Below are positions 52,692-62,465 of a stretch of DNA of 64,000 bases, piece after piece. Under the pieces are notes generated by a model that was not told the origin of the DNA, did not search any database, and saw only the letters and a list, made by a program, of their open reading frames with translations. The number at the start of each line of letters is the position of its first letter. Position 1 is the first letter of the stretch. The translations under genes and the position numbers were made by a program. This stretch comes from Acidobacteriota bacterium (GTDB lineage Bacteria; Acidobacteriota; Terriglobia; Acidiferrales; UBA7541), in the NCBI GenBank assembly GCA_003225295.1, contig QHYZ01000063.1, positions 50,733 through 114,732 on the forward strand. The letters run 5' to 3'.

Positions 52692-55178
52692 ATGTCGTTA
52701 CGAGATCTGGCATTTGCCGGCCGAACACTGCGAAAGAGTCCCGTCTTCGCACTCACTGCCGCACTAACCATTGCCCTGGGCGTCGGCGCGAGCACCGCCA
52801 TCTTCAGCGTCACCAACGCCGTGCTGCTGCGTCCACTTCCGTATCAAAATCCCCATGAGCTCGTGATCGTCCCCACCGACATGCGCAATCGCGGCGTCAA
52901 GGACTTCCCCTTTTCCAACGCAAATTTTATCGATTTGCGCGAAGCCACTAAAAACGAATTCCAAGGCCTGGCGGGTGTCTTCACGTTCCCCTTCACGTTA
53001 ACCGGCGAGGACGGCATGCCGGAACGAGTCCACATGGGCTTCGTGACGACGAACTACTTCCAACTAGTAGGGGCGAGGATTGCGTTCGGCCGCGATTTCT
53101 CCGACGAGGACGGACAACCGCAGCCACCCCCGCCGGCGCCAGGGACTCAATTGGCAACGCCCCCCCAGCGCCTGCCGATTATGGCGATCATTAGTTACGA
53201 ATACTTCCAGCGCCGGTTCGGCTCGAATCCGGCTGTACTCGGCCAATCCTTAAACAAGGGGAAGCCCTTTAGTCCGCGAATCGTCGGAGTCCTCGCGCCG
53301 CACTTTCAGATCTACTTCCCGCACTCCGCAGATTTGGAAGCCGCGCCCGAGATCTGGATTGCTAATCGCCTCGGTTACGACGCCGCGCAACGAAATTCGG
53401 TTTCGATGCGCGTGATCGGCAGATTGAAACCAGGAGTGACGATCGGACGCGCTCAAGCTGCCGCTGATCAAGTCGCCGCAGAGGCGCGGAAAAACTTCAT
53501 GATCGAGAACACCGCGGGCTACGCAATCCGCGTGGAGCCTATGCGGCAGCATCTCGTCTCCGAAGTCCGCCCTGCAATTCTCGCGCTGATGGGGGCCGTC
53601 ATTTTTCTTTTGCTTATTGCCTGCGCCAATGTGGCTAACCTCTTGTTGGTGCGAGCTTCTTTGCGCCAACGCGAACTTGCAATTCGCTCCGCTATCGGCG
53701 CCGGCTGGTGGGACCTGGCCAGCCAGATCCTTTCCGAGGCGTTGCTGCTCGCGACCATCGGGGCCTTAGGCGGTCTCGGCATAGCCTGGGTCGGAATTCA
53801 CGAACTGCTGGCCATCGCTCCAGCGCATCTCCCGCGCCTCGATACGATCCGAATTGATTCCACTGTGCTGATCTTCACTGTAATCTCGAGCCTGGTGGCC
53901 GCCGCAATCTTCGGCATGGCGCCGGCGTGGCGCGCTGCCCGTCCAGACGTAATGGTCGTTCTACGCGGCACCAGCCGCAGCGAAGGCCTCGCCAGCGGCG
54001 GTTTCTCGCGCAAGATCGTCGTCGGCCTCGAAGTCGCTCTCGCTTACGTACTTCTCATCGGCTCGGGACTTATGGTCCGCACCTTTCTCGAATTGCAGCG
54101 CATCGATCCCGGGTTCAATCCTCATGGCCTACTCACGTTTCAGGTTCAGTCCGATCGGTTTCTCCAGAAGCCGGAAGAACGAGCCGTCGCTATTCGCCAG
54201 CTCGAAGACCGCCTGCGCGCCATCCCCGGCGTTCAAAGCGCGACCGCCGCAAATCCATTTCCGCTCACTGGTGGCTTCAGCCCGATTCGTTGGGGCACCG
54301 AAGAAGCGCTCGCCGACGCGAGCAAATACAAGGCAGTCGATCCCCTAATCGTGCTTCCCGGCTACTTCGAAACCATGGGCACATCTCTGATCGAGGGCCG
54401 TACCTATAACGACCAAGACAACCAGCCAGGTCGCACCGATGTCGTTGTTGATAAAATTTTGGCCGATCGTGCGTATCCAAGTCAATCGGCCGTCGGCAAG
54501 CGCATTCTTATCCGCATTCAAACGCCCGAACCCGTATGGGTCGACATCATCGGCGTGGTCGCCCACGAGCGCGGTGTATCGTTGAGCGAGCCTGGGCGCG
54601 AGCAAGTTTATCTTACCGATGCGTACGTTGGCTCCGGAGCCATCGATCACTGGGCTCTCCGAACTGGAACCGACCCATCGAAATACGCGAACGACGTTCG
54701 CGCTGCAATCAAGGCATTCGACTCGCACCTCCTGATCACCGACATGCAGCCCATGGACGTCGTAATGGAAAAGGCAGAAGCCGGCACGCGATTTACGTTA
54801 CTCCTCATCGGAGTGTTCGCGGTAATCGCAGCGTTGCTCGCCGCCGTCGGACTCTACGGCGTGCTTGCGACCATCGTGCGACAGCGTACCGCGGAAATCG
54901 GCATTCGCATGGCCTTGGGTGCTCAGCCCGGCAACATTTTCCAACTGGTTGTCGGCCAGGGACTGCGTCTTACTGCCATTGGCATCGCCGCCGGTCTGAT
55001 TGCAGCTTTCGTCCTCACCCGCGGGATGACGACGATGCTAGTTGGCGTTAAGGCGACCGACCCCGCAACCTATACCACCATGTCGCTATTGTTCTTCATC
55101 GTCGCAGCCACGGCATCCTGGCTACCCGCATGGCGGGCGGCAGGTCTGGACCCCACCGCCGCTCTTCGCGAGGAGTGA
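52692..55178 (+). CDS. ADOP-type FtsX/MacB-like permease
   Basis: 828 aa; GAGGAGGAAGA precedes the ATG. An N-terminal membrane helix (ALTAALTIALGVGASTAIF) opens a MacB-type periplasmic domain (residues 40-280). Then come a first FtsX helix bundle (PAILALMGAVIFLLLIACAN), a second periplasmic domain and a second FtsX bundle (LLLIGVFAVIAALLAAVGLY). This two-bundle acidobacterial-duplicated permease family has no ATPase domain and presumably needs a separate MacB-like ATPase. Expansion of these genes is typical of Acidobacteriota. Substrate unknown. Confidence 0.9.
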   Translation: MSLRDLAFAGRTLRKSPVFALTAALTIALGVGASTAIFSVTNAVLLRPLPYQNPHELVIVPTDMRNRGVKDFPFSNANFIDLREATKNEFQGLAGVFTFPFTLTGEDGMPERVHMGFVTTNYFQLVGARIAFGRDFSDEDGQPQPPPPAPGTQLATPPQRLPIMAIISYEYFQRRFGSNPAVLGQSLNKGKPFSPRIVGVLAPHFQIYFPHSADLEAAPEIWIANRLGYDAAQRNSVSMRVIGRLKPGVTIGRAQAAADQVAAEARKNFMIENTAGYAIRVEPMRQHLVSEVRPAILALMGAVIFLLLIACANVANLLLVRASLRQRELAIRSAIGAGWWDLASQILSEALLLATIGALGGLGIAWVGIHELLAIAPAHLPRLDTIRIDSTVLIFTVISSLVAAAIFGMAPAWRAARPDVMVVLRGTSRSEGLASGGFSRKIVVGLEVALAYVLLIGSGLMVRTFLELQRIDPGFNPHGLLTFQVQSDRFLQKPEERAVAIRQLEDRLRAIPGVQSATAANPFPLTGGFSPIRWGTEEALADASKYKAVDPLIVLPGYFETMGTSLIEGRTYNDQDNQPGRTDVVVDKILADRAYPSQSAVGKRILIRIQTPEPVWVDIIGVVAHERGVSLSEPGREQVYLTDAYVGSGAIDHWALRTGTDPSKYANDVRAAIKAFDSHLLITDMQPMDVVMEKAEAGTRFTLLLIGVFAVIAALLAAVGLYGVLATIVRQRTAEIGIRMALGAQPGNIFQLVVGQGLRLTAIGIAAGLIAAFVLTRGMTTMLVGVKATDPATYTTMSLLFFIVAATASWLPAWRAAGLDPTAALREE

Positions 55179-55289
55179 TAGTCCTCGGTTTTAGGGACAA
55201 CCGCAGTGCCGTTGAATTCAGGACCCGACTTACGCAACGTGTTTCACTCCTCGAACCTTGTGCACGACAACAAAACAAAAACGGAGTAA

Positions 55290-58200
55290 CTACGGTTGGC
55301 ACGCGTCGCCGCGAGGATCGTCGGCAGTTTTCGCTGTGCCCGTGCTTGCGAGTGGCAGCGGAGCGACCTTGTACTTTTCAAGCCTCGCGTTCACGACCGG
55401 GAGCGCGTGCGTCTGCAGCGCACGCCATTCGGCCAGATGCTTTGTAAGTCCGCTGCAAGACTCCTTGATGGCCGATTGCGCGGCGCCGGACGGAGCCGCG
55501 TCGCCGCTTTCAACCATGAACGCCACGCGTGCGAGATCGCGATTGATCGGCCCGATCCCCGGTGACGCGGGCGAGCCGTCCTGGATGGCGTCGGCTTGCA
55601 TCTCGAGATCTCTTATCGCGTCCGCCGCATCTTTGGCTTGCGCGTCGGATGCGAGCTTCTTCTTGCGCTCCGTAATTTCCTTGTGCAGCGCGGACAGCTC
55701 GCTGAACGCGTCGTAGCTGGACTTCAATCCCGCTTCGATCTTCATGGTTGTTTCGAATTGCCAGTCAAGGTCTGCTTGCGAAACGTGGACGCGCGGATCG
55801 AGTGTGATCGCGAGCGGCTGCGTAAGTTTTTGATCACCGACCGTGAGCACAACCTTATACTCGCCCGGAACTGCCAGCGGACCGAGCGTCTGCTCGCGCG
55901 GGGTGTCGCCGGCGATGGCGTGGCCCGAGAGCGTGTATTCCACAAAATTGAGCGTATTCCCAAAGTAGCTGTATTGCAGCGTGGGAGGGGGATCGTAGTG
56001 CAGGTCCCATACGAATCGATTGAGTCCCGCATTCTTCGAAATGCCTACGAGCGGGGCGAACCAATAGTCGGGAACGTTCTTGATCGTTTTGTCGGGCGGG
56101 GGCGGCTCGCTCGAAAAACGGCGGACGAGTTTTCCTACGGCGTCACGGATTTCAAGCGAGATGGCCGACGGGGACGGTGATTTCAAATAGTAATAAATCA
56201 TCGCGCCGTCGGGAGGATTTTGTCCCGTGGGAACCTCAGGAGGCAGCGGGGTTTCCTGGTCGTTGTCCCAGCGAACGCGAACAGCCATTGCGGGCCGCAG
56301 CAGATAGGCATTGGAACTTGCGATTTGCGTGGTGGCCTGCCGCAACGGAGAGAGATCGTCAAGCACCCAAAGAGCGCGGCCGAACGTGGCGACAACGAGG
56401 TCAATATCGTGCACGGCCAAATCGCGAACGGCTGACGTGGGAAGATTCAGTTGCAGCGATTGCCAGTGATCGCCGTCGTCGAATGAAACGTATACGGCAT
56501 TCTCTGTACCTGCATAAAGAAGGCCTTTGCGCTGGGGATCTTCGCGTACCACGCGCGCGATCCGGCCGGGTTCGAGTCCTTTCGTAATTTTCTGCCAGGA
56601 ATTTCCGCCGTCACGAGTGCGATAAATGTAAGGCGTCGAATCGCGATTATTGATCACCGCAACAAATGCGGTATACGCGTCGAAGTGGGACGGCTCGATG
56701 ATGCTCACCATCGTTTCGGGTTTCAGATCTGGCGGCGAAACGTTCTGCCAGGTAATACCGGCGTCTGGAGTTATTTGGATGATCCCGTTGCCGGTCCCGG
56801 CCCAGATCAGGGCGGGAGCGATGGGCGAAGGCGCGAGTGCGGTGAGCGCCATGCGTCCACGTGGAGCTTGCTCCTGCGCAGCGTCCTTTTCACGCTCATT
56901 GGTGCCGTAACCCGAAGACTCGTCTTGCAGTTCGTGTCTACCGGAGTTACCGCCCTCGGGTTTCATTGGCGTGCCAGGGCGAGCAGTGAGATCGGGACTG
57001 ATGCGCTGCCAAGTATCGCCGTTATTGGTTGTCTTCATCACGTATTGCGTGCCAAAGTAAAGCGCGCGCGGGTTCTGCGGCGAGAAAACCAGCGGCGGCA
57101 TTTGCGACGTGTGGTCCTGGTTGCCGCGAACGAAGACGTGCACAATCTGTCCAGTGGTCTTGTCGAAGCGCACCACGCTGCCGTACCACCCGCCCGAGTA
57201 AACAATATTCGAGTTCAGGGGATCGGGCGCGATGTAGCAGAACTCGAACCCACCAATCGAAAACCAATCGCGAAAACTGATCTCGCCGTAATCGCTGCGG
57301 CTGGGTACGGCGGCGGTGCCGCTATCCTGCTGTGGCGCGTAGGCAACGTACGGGAATTGATTGTCGGTGATGACGTGATAGAACTGCCCCGTCGGCTGGT
57401 TGTACCACGAACTCCACGTCTTCCCTCCGTCGACGCTAATCGTTGCGCCCTGATCGACTCCTAGAATCATGCGGTTCGTATTCTGCGGATCCATCCACAG
57501 GACGTGATAGTCGTCGCCGCCCGGTGCTCCTTTGAAAGCGGCGAATGTCTGGCCTCCGTCGGTCGAGCGATAGGTGGAAGTCTGCATCACGTGTACGATG
57601 TCGGGGTTGCGCGGATCAACGTACACGCGGCTGATGTAACCGCTTCCGATGATGCGCGGGTCGCTTGTGATTTTGCGCCACGTGTCGCCTGCATCGTCCG
57701 AACGAAAAAGTCCTTGCCCGGTGATCGCGAACACTCGCCGGCCGCGCATGCCTGGAGCGATTGCCAGTCCGATGCGATCGAGGGGCTCGGAGGGCAGACC
57801 CTTGCCTGCAACTTGGCTCCAGGTGGAGCCTTCATCCGTCGATCTATAGATCCATCCGTCTTGTTTATTTTTATCGTCGGAATTGGAGGAAGGGTCGGGT
57901 GGATGCCACATCGCGGCAAAGATTTCTCTCGGATTACCGGGATCCGCGCACATATCGGCGATGCCATCGAGTGCGTCTTTCGAAAGGGTGCGCGTCCAAG
58001 TCTTGCCGCCGTTAACGGATTTAAAAACTCCATGTTCCGGGGGTTCGGATGAGACGCTGGTCACGGCACGCACGAGAACGCCGACGATCACGATTTCGGG
58101 GTTGCGCGGATCCACCACAATCGAACTAATGTAGTATGCCTTCTCGAGTCCAATGTGCGTCCACGTGGCGCCTGTGTCACTAGATTTGTACACGCCGTTA

Positions 58201-58562
58201 CCGCGCGTCTGCTCGCCGGTTCCGACGTAAATAATGTTGGGATTCGAGGGCGCGAGCGCAACAGCACCGATGGATGCGACGTGCTGATCATCGAAGATCG
58301 GATTCCAAACGCGTCCGCCATCGGTCGTCTTCCAAACTCCGCCTCCAGGTGTGCCCATGTAATAGACCGTGGGATCGCCGGAAATCCCGGCGACGGCCGT
58401 GACACGGCCACCACGGTAAGGACCGATGAGACGCCAGCGCATCGCAGAGTACAGACTCGGGTCGATGGTCTGCGAATCTTGTTGCGCGAACGAAGGCGCG
58501 CTCGAAAATTGGATAATGCCGACGAGTGCGAACGAAATCAAACAGCGCCGAGCAGTGGTCAC
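55290..58562 (-). CDS. Large secreted VPS10/BNR-repeat protein
   Basis: 1090 aa from the GTG at 58562 (GGAGG 5 nt upstream), giving a signal peptide ending near APSFAQQ. Residues 30-760 hold many BNR/Asp-box repeats (GGGVWKTTDGGRVWNPIFDD and SSDTGATWTHIGLE) that build a sortilin-like beta-propeller. A C-terminal region has an Ig-like part (LGPLAVPGEYKVVLTVGDQK) and a helical tail. It is annotated in relatives as glycosyl hydrolase-like, but no catalytic residues were recognised, so binding or scaffold roles are as likely. Convergent with the ADOP gene. Confidence 0.85.
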   Translation of the reverse strand: MTTARRCLISFALVGIIQFSSAPSFAQQDSQTIDPSLYSAMRWRLIGPYRGGRVTAVAGISGDPTVYYMGTPGGGVWKTTDGGRVWNPIFDDQHVASIGAVALAPSNPNIIYVGTGEQTRGNGVYKSSDTGATWTHIGLEKAYYISSIVVDPRNPEIVIVGVLVRAVTSVSSEPPEHGVFKSVNGGKTWTRTLSKDALDGIADMCADPGNPREIFAAMWHPPDPSSNSDDKNKQDGWIYRSTDEGSTWSQVAGKGLPSEPLDRIGLAIAPGMRGRRVFAITGQGLFRSDDAGDTWRKITSDPRIIGSGYISRVYVDPRNPDIVHVMQTSTYRSTDGGQTFAAFKGAPGGDDYHVLWMDPQNTNRMILGVDQGATISVDGGKTWSSWYNQPTGQFYHVITDNQFPYVAYAPQQDSGTAAVPSRSDYGEISFRDWFSIGGFEFCYIAPDPLNSNIVYSGGWYGSVVRFDKTTGQIVHVFVRGNQDHTSQMPPLVFSPQNPRALYFGTQYVMKTTNNGDTWQRISPDLTARPGTPMKPEGGNSGRHELQDESSGYGTNEREKDAAQEQAPRGRMALTALAPSPIAPALIWAGTGNGIIQITPDAGITWQNVSPPDLKPETMVSIIEPSHFDAYTAFVAVINNRDSTPYIYRTRDGGNSWQKITKGLEPGRIARVVREDPQRKGLLYAGTENAVYVSFDDGDHWQSLQLNLPTSAVRDLAVHDIDLVVATFGRALWVLDDLSPLRQATTQIASSNAYLLRPAMAVRVRWDNDQETPLPPEVPTGQNPPDGAMIYYYLKSPSPSAISLEIRDAVGKLVRRFSSEPPPPDKTIKNVPDYWFAPLVGISKNAGLNRFVWDLHYDPPPTLQYSYFGNTLNFVEYTLSGHAIAGDTPREQTLGPLAVPGEYKVVLTVGDQKLTQPLAITLDPRVHVSQADLDWQFETTMKIEAGLKSSYDAFSELSALHKEITERKKKLASDAQAKDAADAIRDLEMQADAIQDGSPASPGIGPINRDLARVAFMVESGDAAPSGAAQSAIKESCSGLTKHLAEWRALQTHALPVVNARLEKYKVAPLPLASTGTAKTADDPRGDACQP

Positions 58563-58734
58563 ACTGACCTCCAGCGAAACGGAAAAGTTTATCACTGTCA
58601 GCGGCAATTATTTTGACTGCAATCTCCGATTCAGATCTGTGGCGTGTGCATCGTATGCTTCTCATGCCCTGGACATAAGGAATTTGCAACGAGAGTAAGT
58701 CTCATTGACACAGCGTGAATAAGCCAAGTCCACA

Positions 58735-59199
58735 CTTGCGCGGCCGTTCGCCATACGTCTTCGCCAACCCGCGCGCCGTATTCGCCAGGGCCGTTTCGTG
58801 CACTCACCAGTCCGGCCCGCGCCCGGATTACCGTCAGATGAATCTGCGCTTTCGCACTGCCATGCCGGACCGGGCCCAACAGCCGGGGATCGATTCTTGC
58901 CAGCTGCGCCGGTGTCTGCGCATCGATGCGCTTATCCTTTCGCCTGCTATCCCCGATTAAGCGTAGCTTCCGTGCATGCGCGACGATCACTTCGTGCCCA
59001 GCTCGGTTAACAGCGGCGGACCCCAGGGCAATGCGTTGCGGTCTCCGGGGCGATGCGACTCCGTAGTACCCTTTCAACTGCGCGCTTTATCCAAGACGCG
59101 GTTGAACGGCAAGCGATCTCCCAGATCCAGACCAATCGTGAGCTAACGCACTTTGAAAATTCCAGTTCTCTTTGCCCGAATAGTGGTAATCTTCCGCAT
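58735..59199 (-). pseudogene. Decayed IS110-family transposase fragment
   Basis: Pieces of one IS110 (DEDD) transposase appear in order but in different frames: MRKITTIRAKRTGIFKVR from the ATG at 59199, then LTIGLDLGDR after a stop, then HEVIVAHARKLRLIGDSRRK and ARIDPRLLGPVRH in the frame of 58900, then ALANTARGLAKTYGERPRKC after another shift near 58800. The C-terminal domain is missing. It cannot be functional. Confidence 0.75.
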
Positions 59200-59598
59200 T
59201 GCCGGTCTCCTTTTCATTGTGCCTTGAGCACGTCGAACATTGGGAGCGTATCGCATCCCGCGGAGACCGGCCTCTCCCATCTGATAAACGCCGTATCAGC
59301 CGTATCACAGGTACATGTGGAATCCGCCACGAAAGCTGGCCGGACGCTTGTCCGATTTTGCGACTCGGGAGTTAACGACATCATGAGATAGAATCGTGCC
59401 TAAATGCATGTTCGTATTCTAATGCGGCACAGAGGGACGCTCCTTCTCGGGAGTGCTTTTCTTGGCCATTTCATTGGTCGGTCGTCTCGTCCAATGGAAT
59501 CAGCGACCTGATCTTCTTTCAGTTTCTGGCGGTTCCTCTGGCGAGTCTTGTCACGAGCCTGGTGCTAGCGGTAACGCGCAGGTCTAAAGAGGCGATAC
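59200..59598. other. Intergenic, no gene recognised
   Basis: About 400 bp beside the IS110 relic. No terminal inverted repeats or further transposase pieces were seen. Confidence 0.45.
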
Positions 59599-60837
59599 TC
59601 ACCTCTGATCGGGTTTTTCACTGGTCGACACTGAGCCGTTCAGCTTCTCCAATTTCGCTAACTGCTCCCGCGCCTGATCTGCGTCTTTGGCATGCGGTGC
59701 TACCGCCAAATAAGTTTGCATCTCCGCGATCGCAAGGGCGTAGTTGTTTTTCCGGGCAAAGATTTCCGCCAGTAAGAGATGCAACTGCGGAAAATGATTG
59801 CGCAGGTCTAGGTGTTCCGCCTGGAGACCCCTCTTTTCAGCGTCTTCGATCTGGTTGAGCTTGTAATTTGCCACCGCGTTATAGAAATAGGCGTCGGCGT
59901 AATTCAAGGGATCGAGATCCAGGATGTAACCAGTGACGGCGGCGTGATTCAAGGGATCGAGGTCCAGGATGTGACCAGTAAGATTAAGGACCTCGGCCCA
60001 ATTTCCTGTCTGGTAGGCCATTGAAGCGAGTGACAGATAAGGCTGCAGGAACCTGGTATCGATAGTCGTGGCTTGGGTATACGCTTGGCGAGCCGCGTCC
60101 TTCTGGTTTTCTTTCTGTAAAACGGTACCCAACCGAAACCAGGCGTTCGCGGAACTGGGGTAGAGCGCCACTGCAGTTTCAAAATACTTGCGTGCATCGG
60201 CAAGTTTGCCGTTCCTCTCAGCCTGGAGGCCTTTCTCGTAAGCTCTTCTGGCATCTTTCGGTGCTTTGTAGGGGGTGGCGCTCAGCGTCATGCCTTCAAT
60301 CTTTGTCCCTCTCTGCACCACGATAACGCCTACGTCAACGCTACCGCCGAAGGCATCGAGGTCCAGAAGGCTGATGACACCGGAGTGAAAACCCGAGGCC
60401 GAGGCCCGTAGCTCACAATTCGTCAACTCATGTCGTGAGATTCCCATGAACGAATCCTTGCTAGCCACGGCAAATGGTGAAGTCGGGTCGGCGCTAGCTT
60501 CAGGAAAAGAATTGGCCCTCGATCCCAATGGCATGCTGAAATCGCCGTGAGGGGATGCATACACCTCTTGACGCAGTCTGTTGTTGCAAACCCGCTCAAC
60601 CAACACATCGTTTGGAACAGGTGAGCCGTCGTGGGTTGCAACGCGTCCCCGGAGAAACATCACAAGATCCTCTCTCGGTTGACTTGGTTCCGAACTCGGG
60701 GGAGAGGGAGTCGCCGGACGGCTTGGGGGTGCGGAAGGCGGCGGCGCTGGAGCCGGGGGCTTCTGCGCCACTGTGTCTGGTACCAGAAGTGCCATTGCGA
60801 TCGCCGGCACGACGAAAATGCGTTTGCGGTGGCTCAT
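59599..60837 (-). CDS. Secreted carboxypeptidase-regulatory-like/TPR protein
   Basis: 412 aa from the ATG at 60837. A signal peptide (IFVVPAIAMALLVPDTVA) is followed by a Pro/Ser-rich linker and a beta domain (LRGRVATHDGSPVPNDVLVE). Residues 190-400 hold five or six TPR units (AYEKGLQAERNGKLADARKY). One TPR contains a 15-residue in-frame duplication (ILDLDPLNHA and ILDLDPLNYA). Domain order matches the protein at 20.6-21.7 kb. Probably periplasmic; partner unknown. Confidence 0.75.
   Translation of the reverse strand: MSHRKRIFVVPAIAMALLVPDTVAQKPPAPAPPPSAPPSRPATPSPPSSEPSQPREDLVMFLRGRVATHDGSPVPNDVLVERVCNNRLRQEVYASPHGDFSMPLGSRANSFPEASADPTSPFAVASKDSFMGISRHELTNCELRASASGFHSGVISLLDLDAFGGSVDVGVIVVQRGTKIEGMTLSATPYKAPKDARRAYEKGLQAERNGKLADARKYFETAVALYPSSANAWFRLGTVLQKENQKDAARQAYTQATTIDTRFLQPYLSLASMAYQTGNWAEVLNLTGHILDLDPLNHAAVTGYILDLDPLNYADAYFYNAVANYKLNQIEDAEKRGLQAEHLDLRNHFPQLHLLLAEIFARKNNYALAIAEMQTYLAVAPHAKDADQAREQLAKLEKLNGSVSTSEKPDQR
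59897..59982. repeat. 45-bp in-frame tandem duplication
   Basis: Bases 59897-59938 recur at 59942-59982 with a 45-bp period and only a few substitutions (A/G changes), adding 15 codons to a TPR of the host gene. Confidence 0.8.
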
Positions 60838-61422
60838 AGATCGATGCCTAGCGAAAGCATCTGAGGCCAAAATCCTAGGGTGCATGTCAGTTCAAGTCAA
60901 GGCTCCCGACTCCTCCCGACTCCTCCCGACTCGAATAACGGCATAGCCTGATGTTGTGGTGCTTCGGCGCGCTTTCGTAGGACAACTCTGAACAGTCTTC
61001 GGCAATTCCGGAATGGACGCTTGTGCGGGGCCACAAAGCCTCCTAGTGCCGGACACATAAATCGTGGAATCTGTCGCGAAAAACTGGCAAGGCACATAGT
61101 GTCGCTAACCAGTATATTCAACCACGCCGCGAGCATGCGCGACGGTTGTACAATGTGTCCGACTTTTTCCAGACCGAGGCCTACATCCGGCGCGTTCACG
61201 TCGGGATTGATGCTGATCTGTCATCCTTCGCGCGGCGTTCCAGTGCCGCAGTAGCCATGCTGCGTTCGGTTCACTAAAATTCTTGCTAACGCCCGACGCT
61301 ACCGGAAAGGTGGGTCGTTTGAATTTAGGTCATTTAGGTCGCTGGTTGTTGGCTTTGCAAGCCTAGCCGTTGTATCCTCGGGGCCTTCGTTTGCGGAGTC
61401 CTCGACCGTCGAGAGTGCATCA
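60838..61422. other. Intergenic, no gene recognised
   Basis: About 585 bp holding no convincing gene. It contains three tandem copies of the 10-mer CTCCCGACTC at 60903-60932. Confidence 0.45.
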
Positions 61423-61884
61423 ATGGGCGGCCTAGACAAATTGACCAAAGCTGTAAAGCGACGTGACATAGATCAAGTCAAGACAATTCTGGACGAAGAC
61501 GGCGAACTGGTGCATGTGCGCGACGAAGCGGGCGCAACAGTTCTTCACTATGCGACACTTGATGGGCTTCGCGAAATCGTCCAACTGTTGCTCGACAGAG
61601 GCGCAGATATCAACAGTTTAGACAGCCGGTTCGGTGCTACCCCAACCGGTTGGGCAATCGAGTATTTGCGGGAGAGGGGCGGCTATCTTGCCATTGAGCT
61701 ACAAGACCTTGCTTATGCCATTGAGCTTGGGGATGCTAGGTGGGTGGCGCGATTTCTGGAACGCTTTCCTACACTTCGCCAAGGCAGAGATATAAACGGA
61801 AAGCCGTTTCGACAATTGGCGGAAGAGTTGGGCAACCGAGAAGTTAGGGCCCTCTTTCGATTGCCTTGTGAAGCTGGAAGTTGA
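61423..61884 (+). CDS. Ankyrin-repeat protein
   Basis: 153 aa. Two clear ankyrin units: LTKAVKRRDIDQVKTILDED with AGATVLHYATLDGLREIVQL, then LLLDRGADINSLDSRFGATP. The C-terminal 60 residues continue as helix pairs (LAYAIELGDARWVARFLERF). There is no signal peptide, so a cytoplasmic binding protein is expected. Its partner is unknown. It is convergent with the hydrolase gene after a 580-bp gap. Confidence 0.72.
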   Translation: MGGLDKLTKAVKRRDIDQVKTILDEDGELVHVRDEAGATVLHYATLDGLREIVQLLLDRGADINSLDSRFGATPTGWAIEYLRERGGYLAIELQDLAYAIELGDARWVARFLERFPTLRQGRDINGKPFRQLAEELGNREVRALFRLPCEAGS

Positions 61885-62465
61885 CCTGCCGCTAACAACA
61901 AAACAAGTTCGCTGCTGCTCCGTGTGATTCCAATTCTTTGGGTCCTGATTTATCGGACGCGCGTTTTCACCGAAACGTAAAATTGGGCAGGATGCTCCGT
62001 GCGCGGTCGATAAATCCGTGTGAACGTGGCCGTCCGGTTTGCGGCGGAGGCGGTCAGTATGCAAATTCAATCGTGGGAAGACAAGATTTCGCATCAACCT
62101 TTGTTCGTTGTCGTGCGCGGAATCGGCCTGCTTGTGGGCGCCCACAAACACAGCTTCGTTCGATGAAAGCGTCTCCCCCAGCGCGTACCAGATCGGCAAC
62201 TTCGAGGACGGGTTCATCTACTCGTCCTGGAGCATCAACTTGTGGAGATGGGGCACGGGAATCTCCCGGTGACCCACACTTAATCTCATGTCGTTGCTCC
62301 GCCAAGAACGAGATCACAGGCCAGCTTTTGGTTGATAACGTGAATCGCTTTCAAGCGTTCGCCCCTCATCTCGCGGCGCATCCACGCTCCCTAAAGCCAC
62401 GTCGCGCCGGCGCCCTTGGTTTTTATAGAGGCGGGCGCTTGCCTATGATCTTAATGGCGAATCGC
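61885..62465. other. Intergenic, no gene recognised
   Basis: About 580 bp between convergent genes. Overlapping short frames on both strands show no family motif. Confidence 0.45.

Noticed and set aside
60903..60932. CRISPR-like array
   Set aside because: It is only three direct tandem 10-mers without spacers; no cas gene or other array is present in the window.
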